DNA of 64,000 nucleotides, taken from the NCBI GenBank assembly GCA_947443645.1, contig CANEXF010000001.1, positions 186,001-250,000 on the forward strand, read 5' to 3'. The notes below the pieces were generated by a model that was not told where the DNA came from, did not search any database, and saw nothing but the letters and a program-made list of their open reading frames with translations. Both the position numbers and the translations under genes were made by a program. How positions within the stretch are numbered: the first letter of the stretch is position 1; each line of letters begins with the position of its first letter. Below are positions 1 through 9,309 of this stretch, in pieces. Source of the stretch: Comamonadaceae bacterium (GTDB taxonomy: Bacteria; Pseudomonadota; Gammaproteobacteria; Burkholderiales; Burkholderiaceae_C).

Positions 1-635
1 ACCACCTTGCCCGGCAAGGCCGCCTGGCTCAGCGCCTCGGCCATGCTGATGTCTCGGGCGATCTGGATTCGGGTCATGGGCGTGATCTGGCTTTCTGGCA
101 GCGCGCCGCAGTGACCTAGTCGAATCTGCTGCTGCTGGGCCTTGAGGGCGGGACCGGGCAATTGTGCGTCCAGTCCCCTGTCAGCCATGCTGGCCTGCAT
201 TTTTGAGCGTGGCAGGTTGGCGCCGACCACCAGTACGCCGGCGCGCACCGCCGTCATGACAGCGGGACCGTAGGCCTGCCAGGGCCAGGCCTGCTCGTTC
301 CAGCGCAGTGCGCTTTGTGCCTGCTGCTCGCTGGCGCTCGGTTTGAGCCGCGCAGTGCTCACGCCGGCATCGCCCATTTCCAGCGCAACGGCAGCCAGCA
401 GGCCGCGCGTGGCCAGCAAGGCAATCACCTGCTGCTCTATTTGCTGGTGTTCTTTGGCGTCATGTTGCTCGCCCAGCATGAGTATATCTGTGGGCAGCAA
501 AGTATCGAGCCGGGCGGAAGTCGCAGCGGCAACGCTGTCGCTGAGCGGCTCAATCAGCGGCGCCTCAGGCCTGACGGCGCAGCCACCAAGCCAGCAGACA
601 GCCAGCAGCAGGGTGAAGACCCGAAAAGCGCGCAT
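1..635 (-). CDS. ChaN-like heme-binding lipoprotein, C-terminus beyond window
   Basis: Open frame on the minus strand that runs off the left edge. The start at 635 gives a hydrophobic leader ending in a lipobox (LGGC at residues 16-19), so the product should be an outer-envelope lipoprotein. The stretch ILMLGEQHD followed by a Glu/His-rich segment, and the later QIARDISMAEAL, match the ChaN/DUF399 family, whose members bind heme and are linked to iron uptake. About 211 residues are visible. No other short frame here has comparable family signal; two plus-strand frames across 315-668 are shadows. Its operon partners lie outside the window. Confidence 0.72.
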   Translation of the reverse strand, partial: MRAFRVFTLLLAVCWLGGCAVRPEAPLIEPLSDSVAAATSARLDTLLPTDILMLGEQHDAKEHQQIEQQVIALLATRGLLAAVALEMGDAGVSTARLKPSASEQQAQSALRWNEQAWPWQAYGPAVMTAVRAGVLVVGANLPRSKMQASMADRGLDAQLPGPALKAQQQQIRLGHCGALPESQITPMTRIQIARDISMAEALSQAALPGKV

Positions 636-710
636 GTCGGGATGAGCTGCCGGGCAGTGGGGCGATGAAAATGTGGGCATCAGTGGATACTACTGCCTGG
701 TGTCTGCTCG

Positions 711-1868
711 ATGTCGGATTTTCAGCTGGTTTTTCACGCTGCCTCCCGTTCCTTCTACCTGTTTTTCATGCCGTCGAACTTCAAGAATTACTTTTCCGTC
801 CTGCTCGAGATCTCTTACATCCGGATCATCCTGACGCTGTTGCTGGCTTGGGCTGCGGCCGGTCTGTGCGTGCACCTGCATATTCCCCTGCCATGGATGA
901 TTGGGCCGCTGCTGGTGACAGCCGCCACGTCCATGCTGGGGGCCCCAAGCCTGAGCTGGACGCCTTTGCGCAATGCCGGTCAATGGGTTATCGGTAGCGC
1001 GCTGGGGCTTTATTTCACACCGCAAGTGGTGGCGCTGGTGGCCAGCCTGTGGTGGGCCATTGCGCTGAATATCGTCTGGTCATTGCTGCTGGGTTTGCTG
1101 TTTGGCGCATGGCTGCACAGAGTGCATCATGGTCCCGGGCCGCTACACGTGGCCGGTCTGTCGCGCATCACGACTTATTTTGCGTCGCCCATAGGCGCGG
1201 CTTCGGAAATGACCTTGCTAGGCGAGCGCTACGGCGCGCAGACCGAGCTGGTGGCATCGGCGCACAGTTTGCGGGTGATGCTGGTCACGCTGATCATTCC
1301 TTTTGGTTTCCAGTGGGCGGGGCTGCACGGCCTGGATACCAGCTTGCCGGGTGCACGCTTTGTGCAATGGCCCGGTCTGGCGCTGCTGGCCTTGCTGACC
1401 GGTCTGGGTTGCTGGACCATGGTCAGGCTCAAGCGCACCAACCCCTGGTTCATTGGCGCGCTGCTGGCAGCCTTGCTGCTGACGGCCTGCAATGTGACGT
1501 TGTCAGCGATCCCGCAGAGTCTGACCAATGCGGCGCAACTGGTGATAGGTATCAGTCTGGGCGTGCGGTTTACCCAGGGCTTTGTGCATCTTGCGCCGCG
1601 CTGGCTTGGCTCTGTCGCGCTGGCAACTGTCGGAATGATTGCCTTGTGCTGTGGCTTTGCGCTGCTGCTGGCGCAGTTCACGCCAGTGCACTGGGCGACC
1701 TTGCTGCTGGGGACGTCGCCCGGCGGGATAGCCGAGATGTCCATCACGGCCAAGGTCTTGCAGCTGGGCGTGCCGCTGGTCACGGCCGTGCACGTCACAC
1801 GGCTGGCCGCGGTGCTGCTGCTGGTTGAGCCTATGTACCGCTGGTTTTACCAGCGGCCGGCTCAGTGA
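711..1868 (+). CDS. AbrB-family (duplicated domain) membrane protein
   Basis: About 385 residues, almost entirely hydrophobic with roughly ten predicted membrane spans arranged as two similar halves; each half has a PWMIG/PWFIGALL element (near residues 63 and 245) and a later conserved loop (SPIGAASEMTLLG near 162 and TSPGGIAEMSIT near 335). This internal duplication is the hallmark of the AbrB membrane family, often annotated as ammonia monooxygenase-like; its substrate is not established. An alternative start at 768 would remove 19 residues and is equally plausible. It overlaps the 3' end of the convergent DUF3567 gene by a few bases. Confidence 0.8.
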   Translation: MSDFQLVFHAASRSFYLFFMPSNFKNYFSVLLEISYIRIILTLLLAWAAAGLCVHLHIPLPWMIGPLLVTAATSMLGAPSLSWTPLRNAGQWVIGSALGLYFTPQVVALVASLWWAIALNIVWSLLLGLLFGAWLHRVHHGPGPLHVAGLSRITTYFASPIGAASEMTLLGERYGAQTELVASAHSLRVMLVTLIIPFGFQWAGLHGLDTSLPGARFVQWPGLALLALLTGLGCWTMVRLKRTNPWFIGALLAALLLTACNVTLSAIPQSLTNAAQLVIGISLGVRFTQGFVHLAPRWLGSVALATVGMIALCCGFALLLAQFTPVHWATLLLGTSPGGIAEMSITAKVLQLGVPLVTAVHVTRLAAVLLLVEPMYRWFYQRPAQ

Positions 1869-2143
1869 AGCGACATCGGGGTATTGGCCAGCCCGCTGTA
1901 GCCTTCCAGCGTGTCTTCAATTTCCTCCTGGGTCGGCGCTTTTTGAGCCCAGGCACTGAGTCGCTGCTGAAACATTTCTGCCCAGGAACCATCGAGGTAG
2001 ACCTCTTTGCCTGAGCGTTTGTCGACAATTTCAAAGCCGTTTCTGGCCAATTGCGGTGTGGTGGGCGCGGGCAATGACTCTTCTGGCGCATTGGCGTGAA
2101 TCTGCATCACCGCAAAGGATTCCGAGTCGTAAAGCATCTGCAT
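1862..2143 (-). CDS. DUF3567 family protein
   Basis: A 93-residue protein beginning MQMLYDSESFAVMQ with a central GFEIVDKRSGKEVYLDG segment and a C-terminal PTQEEIEDTLEGY. This matches the DUF3567 family, small proteins largely confined to Burkholderiales and of unknown function. No signal peptide or membrane span is visible, so it is probably cytoplasmic. It converges on the AbrB-type gene with overlapping ends. Confidence 0.78.
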   Translation of the reverse strand: MQMLYDSESFAVMQIHANAPEESLPAPTTPQLARNGFEIVDKRSGKEVYLDGSWAEMFQQRLSAWAQKAPTQEEIEDTLEGYSGLANTPMSLH

Positions 2144-2272
2144 TAATTAAGTCCTTTTGGCATTCTGGTCATTACATGGCAACGATAGTGCCAAGTTCAA
2201 GCGTAGGGGCTGACATCTGCCGGAATTTCTGACGGCATTTGCGGAAATAAGCCACATATTCCGTCAAAGCCA

Positions 2273-3385
2273 TCAGGGATAAACAACAGCTGTGAGCTGC
2301 TGGTCAATGAAATCGCCGCTTTGCTGGGTGATGCGGTTGCGTACCGGCAGGTAGCCCAGCGATGGCGCGTACCAGACCTCAACCTTCTGGTCGTATTCAC
2401 GGCGAGACTTGCGCGTCAGCTTGATCGCGCGCAAGTCCCCTTTGGGCGAGGGAACAGTTTCTTCGCCTTCAACCGTGAAGGTCCAGGTGTCCGCATCACG
2501 CGGGCCAGCGGTGTAAAGCGTGATGCTGCTGCCTGCGGGAAAGCCGTCCGGCTGGCCTGCAAGCATGCCGCCGAGCTGCAAAAAGACGCTGACCCGGTCT
2601 TGAGCGCCCTCAATCCAAGGCGCGTCCGGCGAGTTGACGCTGAAGGTGATCTTGCCCTTGTCCGCTTCAAAGTGCGTGGCCTGTTCAGTTTTGTACTTGT
2701 CTGCAAATCGCGTCGGCGCCAGCCCTGTGGCGCTGACCAGGCCGCTACTTGTCATGCTGCGCGCGCCCAGAAACAGCGCGCTGACTTTCATGCTGGCCTC
2801 GTACTGGCTGCCGCTGTTGCGCCAGGCAAGCTCGGCGTTGGCGTAGTAGTTCAGGCCCTTGGCGTTGCCCGTGACCCTGTAATCGAGGCGAACCGACGCC
2901 GGCAGCTTGATGGCGCCCACTGGCGTGGTTTTCGGCCCTGCCGGCAAAGCCGTGGCCACGGTTTCAGCGCGCGTCGGTGTGCCTGCCACCTGGCTGGACG
3001 CGAGTTCCGGCAGCTCCGGCTGGTTTGGCGTCATGTCGCCGGCCGAGGGTGCGGATGCTATTGAATCAATAGCTGCCGGCGCTTGTTCAACGGGTGCCAA
3101 GGCGGTATTTGACTGAATTTCTACAGGCTCTGGGGCCGGCGGCTGGGGTTTGGCCTTGGGCTGCCTGGCCGGTTTGACCGGGCGAGCAGGCGCTTGCAGC
3201 GCAGCGGGCGGTGGTTCTGCCTCAATGCGGCGTGTCGAAAAGACCGGTCTGAGCTGAGCTTCTGGCGTCAGTTGGGCACCCAGCCGCGCCGGCGCTGTCT
3301 GCAGCAGCAGCACATGCACGGCCAGCACAAAAGCCGCCAGAAAGCTCAGCGCGCGCAAGCCTGGCTGCGTTCTTGCGCTGCTCAT
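2273..3385 (-). CDS. DUF3108 domain-containing exported protein
   Basis: A 370-residue protein. Residues ~10-30 form a hydrophobic leader or anchor (LSFLAAFVLAVHVLLLQ), followed by a long Pro/Ala-rich low-complexity linker (about 55-165) and a C-terminal DUF3108 domain (about 165-370) with the typical LDYRVTGN start and a VEVWYAPSLGYLPVR end. DUF3108 proteins are periplasmic and uncharacterised. The linker contains one copy of the GCTA...TAGC interspersed repeat (3057-3073), translated as part of AAIDSIA. The next gene upstream on the other strand is divergent, so this gene should have its own promoter in 3386-3600. Confidence 0.8.
   Translation of the reverse strand: MSSARTQPGLRALSFLAAFVLAVHVLLLQTAPARLGAQLTPEAQLRPVFSTRRIEAEPPPAALQAPARPVKPARQPKAKPQPPAPEPVEIQSNTALAPVEQAPAAIDSIASAPSAGDMTPNQPELPELASSQVAGTPTRAETVATALPAGPKTTPVGAIKLPASVRLDYRVTGNAKGLNYYANAELAWRNSGSQYEASMKVSALFLGARSMTSSGLVSATGLAPTRFADKYKTEQATHFEADKGKITFSVNSPDAPWIEGAQDRVSVFLQLGGMLAGQPDGFPAGSSITLYTAGPRDADTWTFTVEGEETVPSPKGDLRAIKLTRKSRREYDQKVEVWYAPSLGYLPVRNRITQQSGDFIDQQLTAVVYP
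3057..3110 (+). repeat. GCTA...TAGC interspersed repeat, copy A, inside DUF3108 gene
   Basis: Bases 3057-3073 are a perfect palindrome (GCTATTGA, central A, TCAATAGC). It is followed by the tail TGCCGGCGCTTGTTCAACGG then GTGCCAAGGC, which aligns with the tails of the copies near 21.2, 47.1 and 59.7 kb. It lies in the linker-coding part of the gene, antisense to transcription. Confidence 0.72.
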
Positions 3386-3602
3386 GCCGCGACAAAGCCC
3401 GGGTCGGGCAGTATCAACTGTCCGACCGAAACGGCCAGCACGCTGTGGCTGATGAAAAAGGGCGGGTTCATGGCCTTAAACTGAAAGCAGTGAATTGCTA
3501 TTGGGTAAATTGATTTTACGTACCGTCATTTCAGGGTTCTTGCGAGCGCTTTGCCTTGCTAGACTGGGCCTCAGGACATCTCACACACACGACAGGAAAC
3601 CG

Positions 3603-4586
3603 ATGAAACTCGCCAGCTATAAAGACGGTTCACGTGACGGCCAGCTCATCGTGGTCTCACGCGATCTGACGACGGCTCATTATGCGACCGGCATTGCCAC
3701 GCGGCTGCAGCAGGTGCTGGACGACTGGAACTTCATGTCGCCGCAATTGCAGGATTTGTACGAAGCGCTTAACAGCGGCAAGGCACGCCATGCCTTTGCG
3801 TTTGAGCCGGCCCAGTGCATGGCGCCGCTGCCGCGTGCTTACCAGTGGGCCGACGGCTCGGCTTTCATCAATCACGTGGAGTTGGTGCGCAAGGCGCGTC
3901 AAGCCGAAGTTCCCGAGAGCTTTTACCTTGACCCCTTGATGTACCAGGGCGGCAGCGATGACTTTATCGGGCCTTGTGACGATGTGGTGGTGGCCAGCGA
4001 GGACTTCGGCATCGACTTCGAGGCCGAGCTTGCAGTCATCACCGCCGACGTGCCCATGGGCGCCACGGCAAGCCAGGCGCTGGACGGGATACGCCTGGTG
4101 ATGCTGGCCAATGATGTGTCGCTGCGCAACCTGATTCCGGCTGAACTCGCCAAAGGCTTCGGCTTTTTCCAGAGCAAGCCGGCCACCGCCTTCAGCCCGG
4201 TCGCGGTGACGCTTGACGAACTGGGCGATGCCTGGCAGCAGGGCCGCTTGCACCTGACGCTGCAAAGCACCTGGAACGGCCGCAAGGTCGGCATGTGTGA
4301 GGCCGGCCCCGAGATGACTTTTCATTTCGGGCAGCTGATTGCCCATATCTGCAAGACCCGCAATGTGCGCGCTGGCAGCGTCGTCGGATCAGGCACTGTC
4401 AGCAACAAGGACTGGAGCCACGGCTACAGCTGCATCGCAGAAAAACGCGCGATTGAAACCATTGAAGACGGCAAGCCCAAAACCGCTTACATGAAGTTTG
4501 GCGACACCATTCGCATAGAAACCAAGGGCAAAGACGGGCAATCAGTGTTTGGCGCGATCGCGCAAAAAATCATTCCGCTGGTCTGA
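3603..4586 (+). CDS. Fumarylacetoacetate hydrolase family protein
   Basis: Start chosen at 3603 because AGGAAA lies a few bases upstream and the protein then begins MKLASYKDGSRDGQLIVVSRD, a usual family N-terminus; an upstream extension to 3495 looks non-coding. The 327 residues contain the FAH core with metal-binding residues (DFEAELAVI, acidic residues near 140) and GSVVGSGTVSNKDWSHGYSC near 260. FAH-family enzymes cleave C-C bonds in acylpyruvates or hydrate/decarboxylate aromatic breakdown products; the substrate here cannot be told. The gene stands alone between divergent and convergent neighbours. Confidence 0.87.
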   Translation: MKLASYKDGSRDGQLIVVSRDLTTAHYATGIATRLQQVLDDWNFMSPQLQDLYEALNSGKARHAFAFEPAQCMAPLPRAYQWADGSAFINHVELVRKARQAEVPESFYLDPLMYQGGSDDFIGPCDDVVVASEDFGIDFEAELAVITADVPMGATASQALDGIRLVMLANDVSLRNLIPAELAKGFGFFQSKPATAFSPVAVTLDELGDAWQQGRLHLTLQSTWNGRKVGMCEAGPEMTFHFGQLIAHICKTRNVRAGSVVGSGTVSNKDWSHGYSCIAEKRAIETIEDGKPKTAYMKFGDTIRIETKGKDGQSVFGAIAQKIIPLV

Positions 4587-4595
4587 GCTGCCACT

Positions 4596-5204
4596 TCAGA
4601 GCGGGGCTTGCTGCAACTGCAATACAAAGAGTTTGATGCCGCGCAACAGCATCTCGACCGAGATGGCGACCAGGATCAGACCCATCAGCCGTTCAAATGC
4701 CATCATGACGCGGTCGCCTGCGATGTGTTGAATCCGCTCCGAGAGCACCAGCACCACGGCGCATGTGGCCATCGTCACGCACAGGGCTGCTATCCATTCG
4801 AGTCGCCGTCCCGGCGCTTGCGATACCAGCAGCATCACGGTGGCCAGCGCCGAAGGTCCAGCCAGCGCCGGAATCGCCAACGGAACGATGAGCGGTTCAC
4901 CCAGCAAGGGGGAATCATCTGAAGCGCCCGACGGAAAAATCATGCGCAAGGCGATCAGAAACATCACCACGGCGCCGGCGATTTGCAGCGACAGATCACT
5001 CAGGTGCATCAGTGCCAAAAAGCCGTCGCCGACAAACATGAATGCCAGCAGTAGCAAAAAGGCAATCAATACTTCGCGCAATATGACCCGCATGCGGCGT
5101 TGCGGCGCCACACCCTTGAGGGCATTGACAAAAATGGGGATGTTGCCAATGGGGTCGGTGATAAGCAGCAGCAATATGGTGGCTGACGCAAACGTATATC
5201 CCAT
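4596..5204 (-). CDS. MarC/NAAT family integral membrane protein
   Basis: About 202 residues with six hydrophobic segments and the MarC-family pattern: an N-terminal LLLITDPIGNIPIFVNAL, a central PLAIPALAGPSALATVML, and a C-terminal RLMGLILVAISVEMLL. Members sit in the inner membrane; a role in multidrug resistance was proposed and later withdrawn, and function remains unknown. It converges with the FAH gene, with only a 9-base gap. Confidence 0.87.
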   Translation of the reverse strand: MGYTFASATILLLLITDPIGNIPIFVNALKGVAPQRRMRVILREVLIAFLLLLAFMFVGDGFLALMHLSDLSLQIAGAVVMFLIALRMIFPSGASDDSPLLGEPLIVPLAIPALAGPSALATVMLLVSQAPGRRLEWIAALCVTMATCAVVLVLSERIQHIAGDRVMMAFERLMGLILVAISVEMLLRGIKLFVLQLQQAPL

Positions 5205-5238
5205 GTGACCTCGCTAAGCTTTGCTGGCCGGGGCCAGA

Positions 5239-5652
5239 TCAAGCCGCATACAGCGTTTCCAGGTCTTTAAAACCCTTTATTTCCAGCGGGTTGCCGAAGG
5301 GGTCGTAAAAAAACATGGTCCACTGCTCGCCAGGCTGGCCCTTGAAGCGCAACTGTGGCGCCATCACGAAGGCGGTGTTCGCGGCCTTCAGGCGCTCCGC
5401 CATGGCTTGCCAGTCGGGCAGGCCCAAGACCAGCCCGAAGTGCGGCATCGGCACCAGTGTGTCACCCACACGGCCTGTGCGCTCGGTCTTGAAGGGCTCG
5501 CCCAGATGCAGGGAAATCTGGTGGTTGAAGAAATCAAAATCGACCCATGTCGCTGTGGATCGACCCTCAGCGCAGCCCAGCACCCCGCCATAAAACTGGC
5601 GCGCAAGCTCAAGATCCGTGACATTGAAGGCAAAGTGAAACAGGCTTTTCAT
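5239..5652 (-). CDS. VOC (glyoxalase/bleomycin-resistance fold) family protein
   Basis: A 137-residue protein starting MKSLFHFAFNVTDLELARQF and ending FFYDPFGNPLEIKGF, the two ends of a vicinal-oxygen-chelate module with paired beta-alpha-beta-beta-beta units. Potential metal ligands are H6, H51 and E132 in the usual VOC positions. VOC proteins include glyoxalases, extradiol dioxygenases and resistance proteins; length fits a small stand-alone member with unknown substrate. It lies 34 bases downstream of nothing co-oriented except the MarC gene, which follows it on the same strand. Confidence 0.83.
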   Translation of the reverse strand: MKSLFHFAFNVTDLELARQFYGGVLGCAEGRSTATWVDFDFFNHQISLHLGEPFKTERTGRVGDTLVPMPHFGLVLGLPDWQAMAERLKAANTAFVMAPQLRFKGQPGEQWTMFFYDPFGNPLEIKGFKDLETLYAA

Positions 5653-5771
5653 GCCTCAAGCTTAGCAGGCCAGGTGCTAAAAAAACGGTTTGAGCTGCGG
5701 GCATTGCGTTGCACAATCAAGCCGAGACCCTGACCCGCCAACGCAAATCCTAAAACCCGCAGGAGACAAGC

Positions 5772-6605
5772 ATGAGTGACGCAAGCAATCCTTCTTTTAC
5801 CGATTTTGGAAAGTTAGTACCTGGCTTTGATTTTTTGCAAAATCTGGCCAAGCAGGCATCGGGCGGCGCCAGTCAGAGTCTGCCGCAAATGCCCAATCTG
5901 GGTGCCTGGGTCGCGCCTACGCTGAACGTAGAAGAGCTGGACAAGCGCATTCAGGAGCTCAAAGCGGTTCAGTTCTGGCTCGATCAGAATGCCGTGGCGC
6001 TCAAGGCCACGATACAGGCGCTGGAAGTCCAGAAAATGACGCTGGCCACGCTCAAGGGCATGAATTTCAATATGAGCGAAGTCGCCAACGCCTTCACGGT
6101 CAAGGCCAGCAGTGCGGCGGCTGTCAGCGCAGCCGGCGACAAGGCCAAGACTTTTGCGGGGCTCGAGATTCCACCATCGAGCTTTCAGGCCGCCAGGCCC
6201 ACAGAGCCGGCTTCACAAGCGCCAGCAGCAGAAGCTGCGGGCAACAAAGCCAAACCAGCCAAGGCTGAACCAGCCGCCAATCCCGGGGTGGTCGATCCCA
6301 TGCAATGGTGGGGCGCACTGACCCAACAGTTCCAGGCCATCGCTGCCGACGCCATGAAAGACACCGGCAAGAAAGCCCCCATGGCGTCGATGCAGAACGC
6401 CGGCAAGGCGGTGGCCGAAGGCGCACGCGCTGCCATGAATACGGCGCTGCGCAGCAGCCAGGCCTGGCCCACGCCCACCGCTGCCAAACCCGCAGCGCCA
6501 GCGGCGGCGCGACCCAAAGCAGCAGCGAAGGCGAAAGCCGCGGCACCTGGCCGCAAGGTCGCCGCCAAGAAGACCAGCCGGGCCGCTGGCAAGACCACGC
6601 GCTGA
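5772..6605 (+). CDS. phaM: PhaM-like polyhydroxyalkanoate granule regulatory protein
   Basis: A 277-residue protein with AGGAGA before the ATG. The first ~115 residues (GKLVPGFDFLQNLAKQ, then NVEELDKRIQELKAVQFWLDQN) match the PhaM family of Burkholderiales, which binds PHA synthase, the granule and DNA. The C-terminal part is Ala/Pro/Lys-rich with repeated AAKPA/KAAAK blocks, like the histone-like DNA-binding tail of Ralstonia PhaM. It implies that the organism makes polyhydroxyalkanoate granules, although synthase genes are not in the window. The next gene (FIST protein) starts 17 bases downstream. Confidence 0.8.
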   Translation: MSDASNPSFTDFGKLVPGFDFLQNLAKQASGGASQSLPQMPNLGAWVAPTLNVEELDKRIQELKAVQFWLDQNAVALKATIQALEVQKMTLATLKGMNFNMSEVANAFTVKASSAAAVSAAGDKAKTFAGLEIPPSSFQAARPTEPASQAPAAEAAGNKAKPAKAEPAANPGVVDPMQWWGALTQQFQAIAADAMKDTGKKAPMASMQNAGKAVAEGARAAMNTALRSSQAWPTPTAAKPAAPAAARPKAAAKAKAAAPGRKVAAKKTSRAAGKTTR

Positions 6606-6622
6606 GCTGCGCCCGCACACCC

Positions 6623-7924
6623 ATGAAGCTTTTCCCCTACGGCCACGCCACCCATCCGCAATGGCAGATGGCGGCAGGGCTTGTGCTGGCACAGCTGCGT
6701 GCGCACATGGCTTTGCCAGGCTATGCCAGTGCGCCTACTTTGGGCCTGCTCTACATCACCGATCATTACGCAGCGCATGCGCGCGACATCCTTGGTCACC
6801 TGAGCGCCGAGTTGCCCGAGGTCACGGACTGGAGCGGTACCGTGGGCGTGGGTATTGCGTCTAACAACGTCGAGTATTTTGATGAGCCGGCACTCGCCGT
6901 GATGTTGTGCGAGCTGGCGCATGACCAGTACCGCGTGTTTTCCGGCGTGTCGCCACTGCCCCCGCCCGGCCAGACCCGATTCAAGGCGCATACAGCGCTG
7001 ATTCACGCTGATGCCGCCACCCCTGACCTCGCCGAGCTGATTGACGAAATGGCCCAGCGCACCGACAGTGGCTATGTGTTTGGCGGCCTCGCAGCCAGCC
7101 GCGGCGAGACGGTGCAATTCGCGCTCAGCGGGCATGGCAACGTCAAGGGCCAGGGCGCGGCAAGTGGCGTTTTCAGTGGCGGTCTGAGCGGCGTGGCCTT
7201 TGCGCGTGACCTGTCTGGCGGCATGGTGCTGATGTCGCGCGTGACCCAGGGCTGCCAGCCTGTCTCCAAAAGCCACGAAATCACCGCTTGCGAGTCCAAT
7301 GTGGTCACCGGGCTCGACGGCCAGCCCGCGCTCGATGTCCTGCTGGCGGATCTGAATATTTCGCTGGAGCAGCCGCGCGAGGCCTTGGCCCGGGTTCGTA
7401 CCACGCTGGTTGGCCTGAGTCATCCGCAAGACATTCTGACCGAGTTGCCCGGTCCGCAGGCCCGTCGCGCCGGCCAGTTTGGCGCCGAGGTGGTGGTGCG
7501 CCACCTGATAGGGCTGGATCCGGCGCGCAAAGGCATCGCGATCAGTGATGCGCCCAACGTGGGCATGTCGCTGGCTTTTTGTGAACGCAATGCGCAAGCC
7601 GCGCGCGCTGACCTGATTCGGGTGTGCGCTGAAATCCGCGAAGAGCTGGAGCCTGAAGAGCTCTCGCTCGAAGTCGCCAGCGCCTTGAACCTGCCGGACG
7701 CGGAATCCGCGCCGCATGTTGCAAGGCGCATTGCTGGCGCGATTTACGTGAGCTGCTCCGGGCGAGGCGGTCCGCACTTTGGCGCGCCCAGCGCCGAGCT
7801 GCAGATCGTGCGACGTGCGCTTGGTGATGTTCCTCTGGTCGGATTTTTTGCCGGCGGTGAAATCGCGCATCACCACTTGTACGGTTACACCGGTGTGTTG
7901 ACGGTTTTCACGTCTGCAGACTGA
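6623..7924 (+). CDS. FIST signal-transduction domain protein
   Basis: Start at 6623 gives a 433-residue protein beginning MKLFPYGHATHPQWQMAAG; a longer in-frame extension overlaps phaM in another frame and is not credible. Residues ~30-235 fit the FIST N domain (GLLYITDHYAAHARDILGHL; VGVGIASNNVEYFDEPA) and ~250-410 the FIST C domain (GFFAGGEIAHHHLYGYTGV at the end). FIST domains are predicted small-ligand (amino acid) sensors. No output domain or membrane span is fused. It sits in an apparent operon phaM-FIST-MFS. Confidence 0.83.
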   Translation: MKLFPYGHATHPQWQMAAGLVLAQLRAHMALPGYASAPTLGLLYITDHYAAHARDILGHLSAELPEVTDWSGTVGVGIASNNVEYFDEPALAVMLCELAHDQYRVFSGVSPLPPPGQTRFKAHTALIHADAATPDLAELIDEMAQRTDSGYVFGGLAASRGETVQFALSGHGNVKGQGAASGVFSGGLSGVAFARDLSGGMVLMSRVTQGCQPVSKSHEITACESNVVTGLDGQPALDVLLADLNISLEQPREALARVRTTLVGLSHPQDILTELPGPQARRAGQFGAEVVVRHLIGLDPARKGIAISDAPNVGMSLAFCERNAQAARADLIRVCAEIREELEPEELSLEVASALNLPDAESAPHVARRIAGAIYVSCSGRGGPHFGAPSAELQIVRRALGDVPLVGFFAGGEIAHHHLYGYTGVLTVFTSAD

Positions 7925-7926
7925 AG

Positions 7927-9291
7927 GTGTTGCCGAATCCGGCGCCGTCTCAGGCGCAAGGCCTGACGCCTCCAAACCAGTTTTCGCTCTTGCGGCAGCG
8001 CCGCTTCGCGCCTTTTTTCTGGACCCAGTTTTGCGGCGCGGCCAACGACAACCTTTTCAAGTTTGCTTTTACCGTGATGGTGACTTACCAGCTCTCGGTG
8101 AACTGGTTGCCGCCGGCGCTGGCCGGTCTGGTTATAGGCGCCTTGTTCATACTGCCGTTTGTGCTTTTTTCAGCCACCAGCGGGCAGCTTGCCGACAAGT
8201 TTGAAAAAACCCGGATCATTCGCTGGGTGAAGAACCTAGAGGTGCTGATCATGCTGCTGGCAGCCTTGGGCTTTGTCAGCCCTGGGGCAGCACTGCAAGT
8301 GCCTGTGCTGCTGGGCTGTACTTTTTTGATGGGGCTGCATTCCACGCTGTTTGGCCCGGTCAAGTACGCCTATCTGCCGCAGGCCTTGAACGAAAACGAG
8401 CTCACCGGCGGCAACGGCATGGTGGAGATGGGTACCTTCGTGGCCATCTTGCTTGGCAACATCGTGGGTGGTCTGGTGGTCGCGTTGCCGCAAGTCGGGC
8501 CGGGCTATGTGGCCGTGGCCTGCGTGGCGCTGGCCCTGTTGGGGCGAGTGATGGCGCAGTTCATACCACGCGCAGCCGCAACCGATGCCGATCTCAAAAT
8601 CAACTGGAACCCGGTGAGTGAAACCTGGCGCAACCTGCAGCTGGCGAGCCGCTATCCCGTGGTCTTTCGCTCCATGCTGGGCATCAGCTGGATGTGGTTT
8701 TTTGGGGCGGTTTTCCTGAGCCAGTTCCCGAGCTTTGCGAAGGAGGTGCTGCACGGCAATGAGCAGGTGGCGTCTTTGCTGCTGGTGGTTTTTTCAATCG
8801 GCATAGGTACCGGTTCGCTGCTGTGCGAGGTGCTCGGCAAACGCCGGCTTGAAATCGGGCTCGTGCCTCTGGGGGCGATTGGCATGAGTGTTTTTGCGAT
8901 CGATCTTTACTTCGCTTCGCGCGGCTTGCCGCCTTCCTCGCTCATGGGCGTGGCCGCCTTCATGGCCCAGCCCGCGCACTGGCGCGTGCTGCTGGACCTG
9001 CTGCTGCTCAGCCTGTTTGCCGGTCTTTACAGCGTGCCCATGTACGCGCTGGTACAGCTGCGCAGCCAGACCACGCACCGGGCCCGCATGATCGCAACCA
9101 ACAATATTCTCAACGCGCTTTTTATGATCGTCAGCGCGCTGGCTGCGGGCGCGCTGCTTAAGGCCGGCTTCAGCATTCCCGAGATCTTTCTGGCGCTGGG
9201 TCTGGCCAATGCGCTCATGGCCATTTATGTCTTTGCGCTGGTGCCGGACTACCTGCGGCGTTTTTTCACGCTGATCAGCGGCCAGCACTGA
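7927..9291 (+). CDS. MFS transporter, LplT-like (lysophospholipid transporter type)
   Basis: Begins at a GTG two bases after the FIST stop, giving 454 residues with about 12 membrane spans. The N-terminal signature RFAPFFWTQFCGAANDNLFK and LPFVLFSATSGQLADKFEK are those of the LplT/Aas-associated MFS branch, which flips lysophospholipids across the inner membrane. In many bacteria this carrier is fused or adjacent to an acyltransferase; none is fused here and the downstream gene is convergent. Tight spacing suggests translational coupling with the FIST gene. Confidence 0.82.
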   Translation: MLPNPAPSQAQGLTPPNQFSLLRQRRFAPFFWTQFCGAANDNLFKFAFTVMVTYQLSVNWLPPALAGLVIGALFILPFVLFSATSGQLADKFEKTRIIRWVKNLEVLIMLLAALGFVSPGAALQVPVLLGCTFLMGLHSTLFGPVKYAYLPQALNENELTGGNGMVEMGTFVAILLGNIVGGLVVALPQVGPGYVAVACVALALLGRVMAQFIPRAAATDADLKINWNPVSETWRNLQLASRYPVVFRSMLGISWMWFFGAVFLSQFPSFAKEVLHGNEQVASLLLVVFSIGIGTGSLLCEVLGKRRLEIGLVPLGAIGMSVFAIDLYFASRGLPPSSLMGVAAFMAQPAHWRVLLDLLLLSLFAGLYSVPMYALVQLRSQTTHRARMIATNNILNALFMIVSALAAGALLKAGFSIPEIFLALGLANALMAIYVFALVPDYLRRFFTLISGQH

Positions 9292-9309
9292 TGGGCATGC
9301 GGGGGCCTG

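Noticed and set aside
6185-7975. 596-residue minus-strand frame opposite the FIST gene
   Set aside because: His/Gln/Arg-rich composition typical of antisense reading; the FIST protein on the plus strand is convincing.
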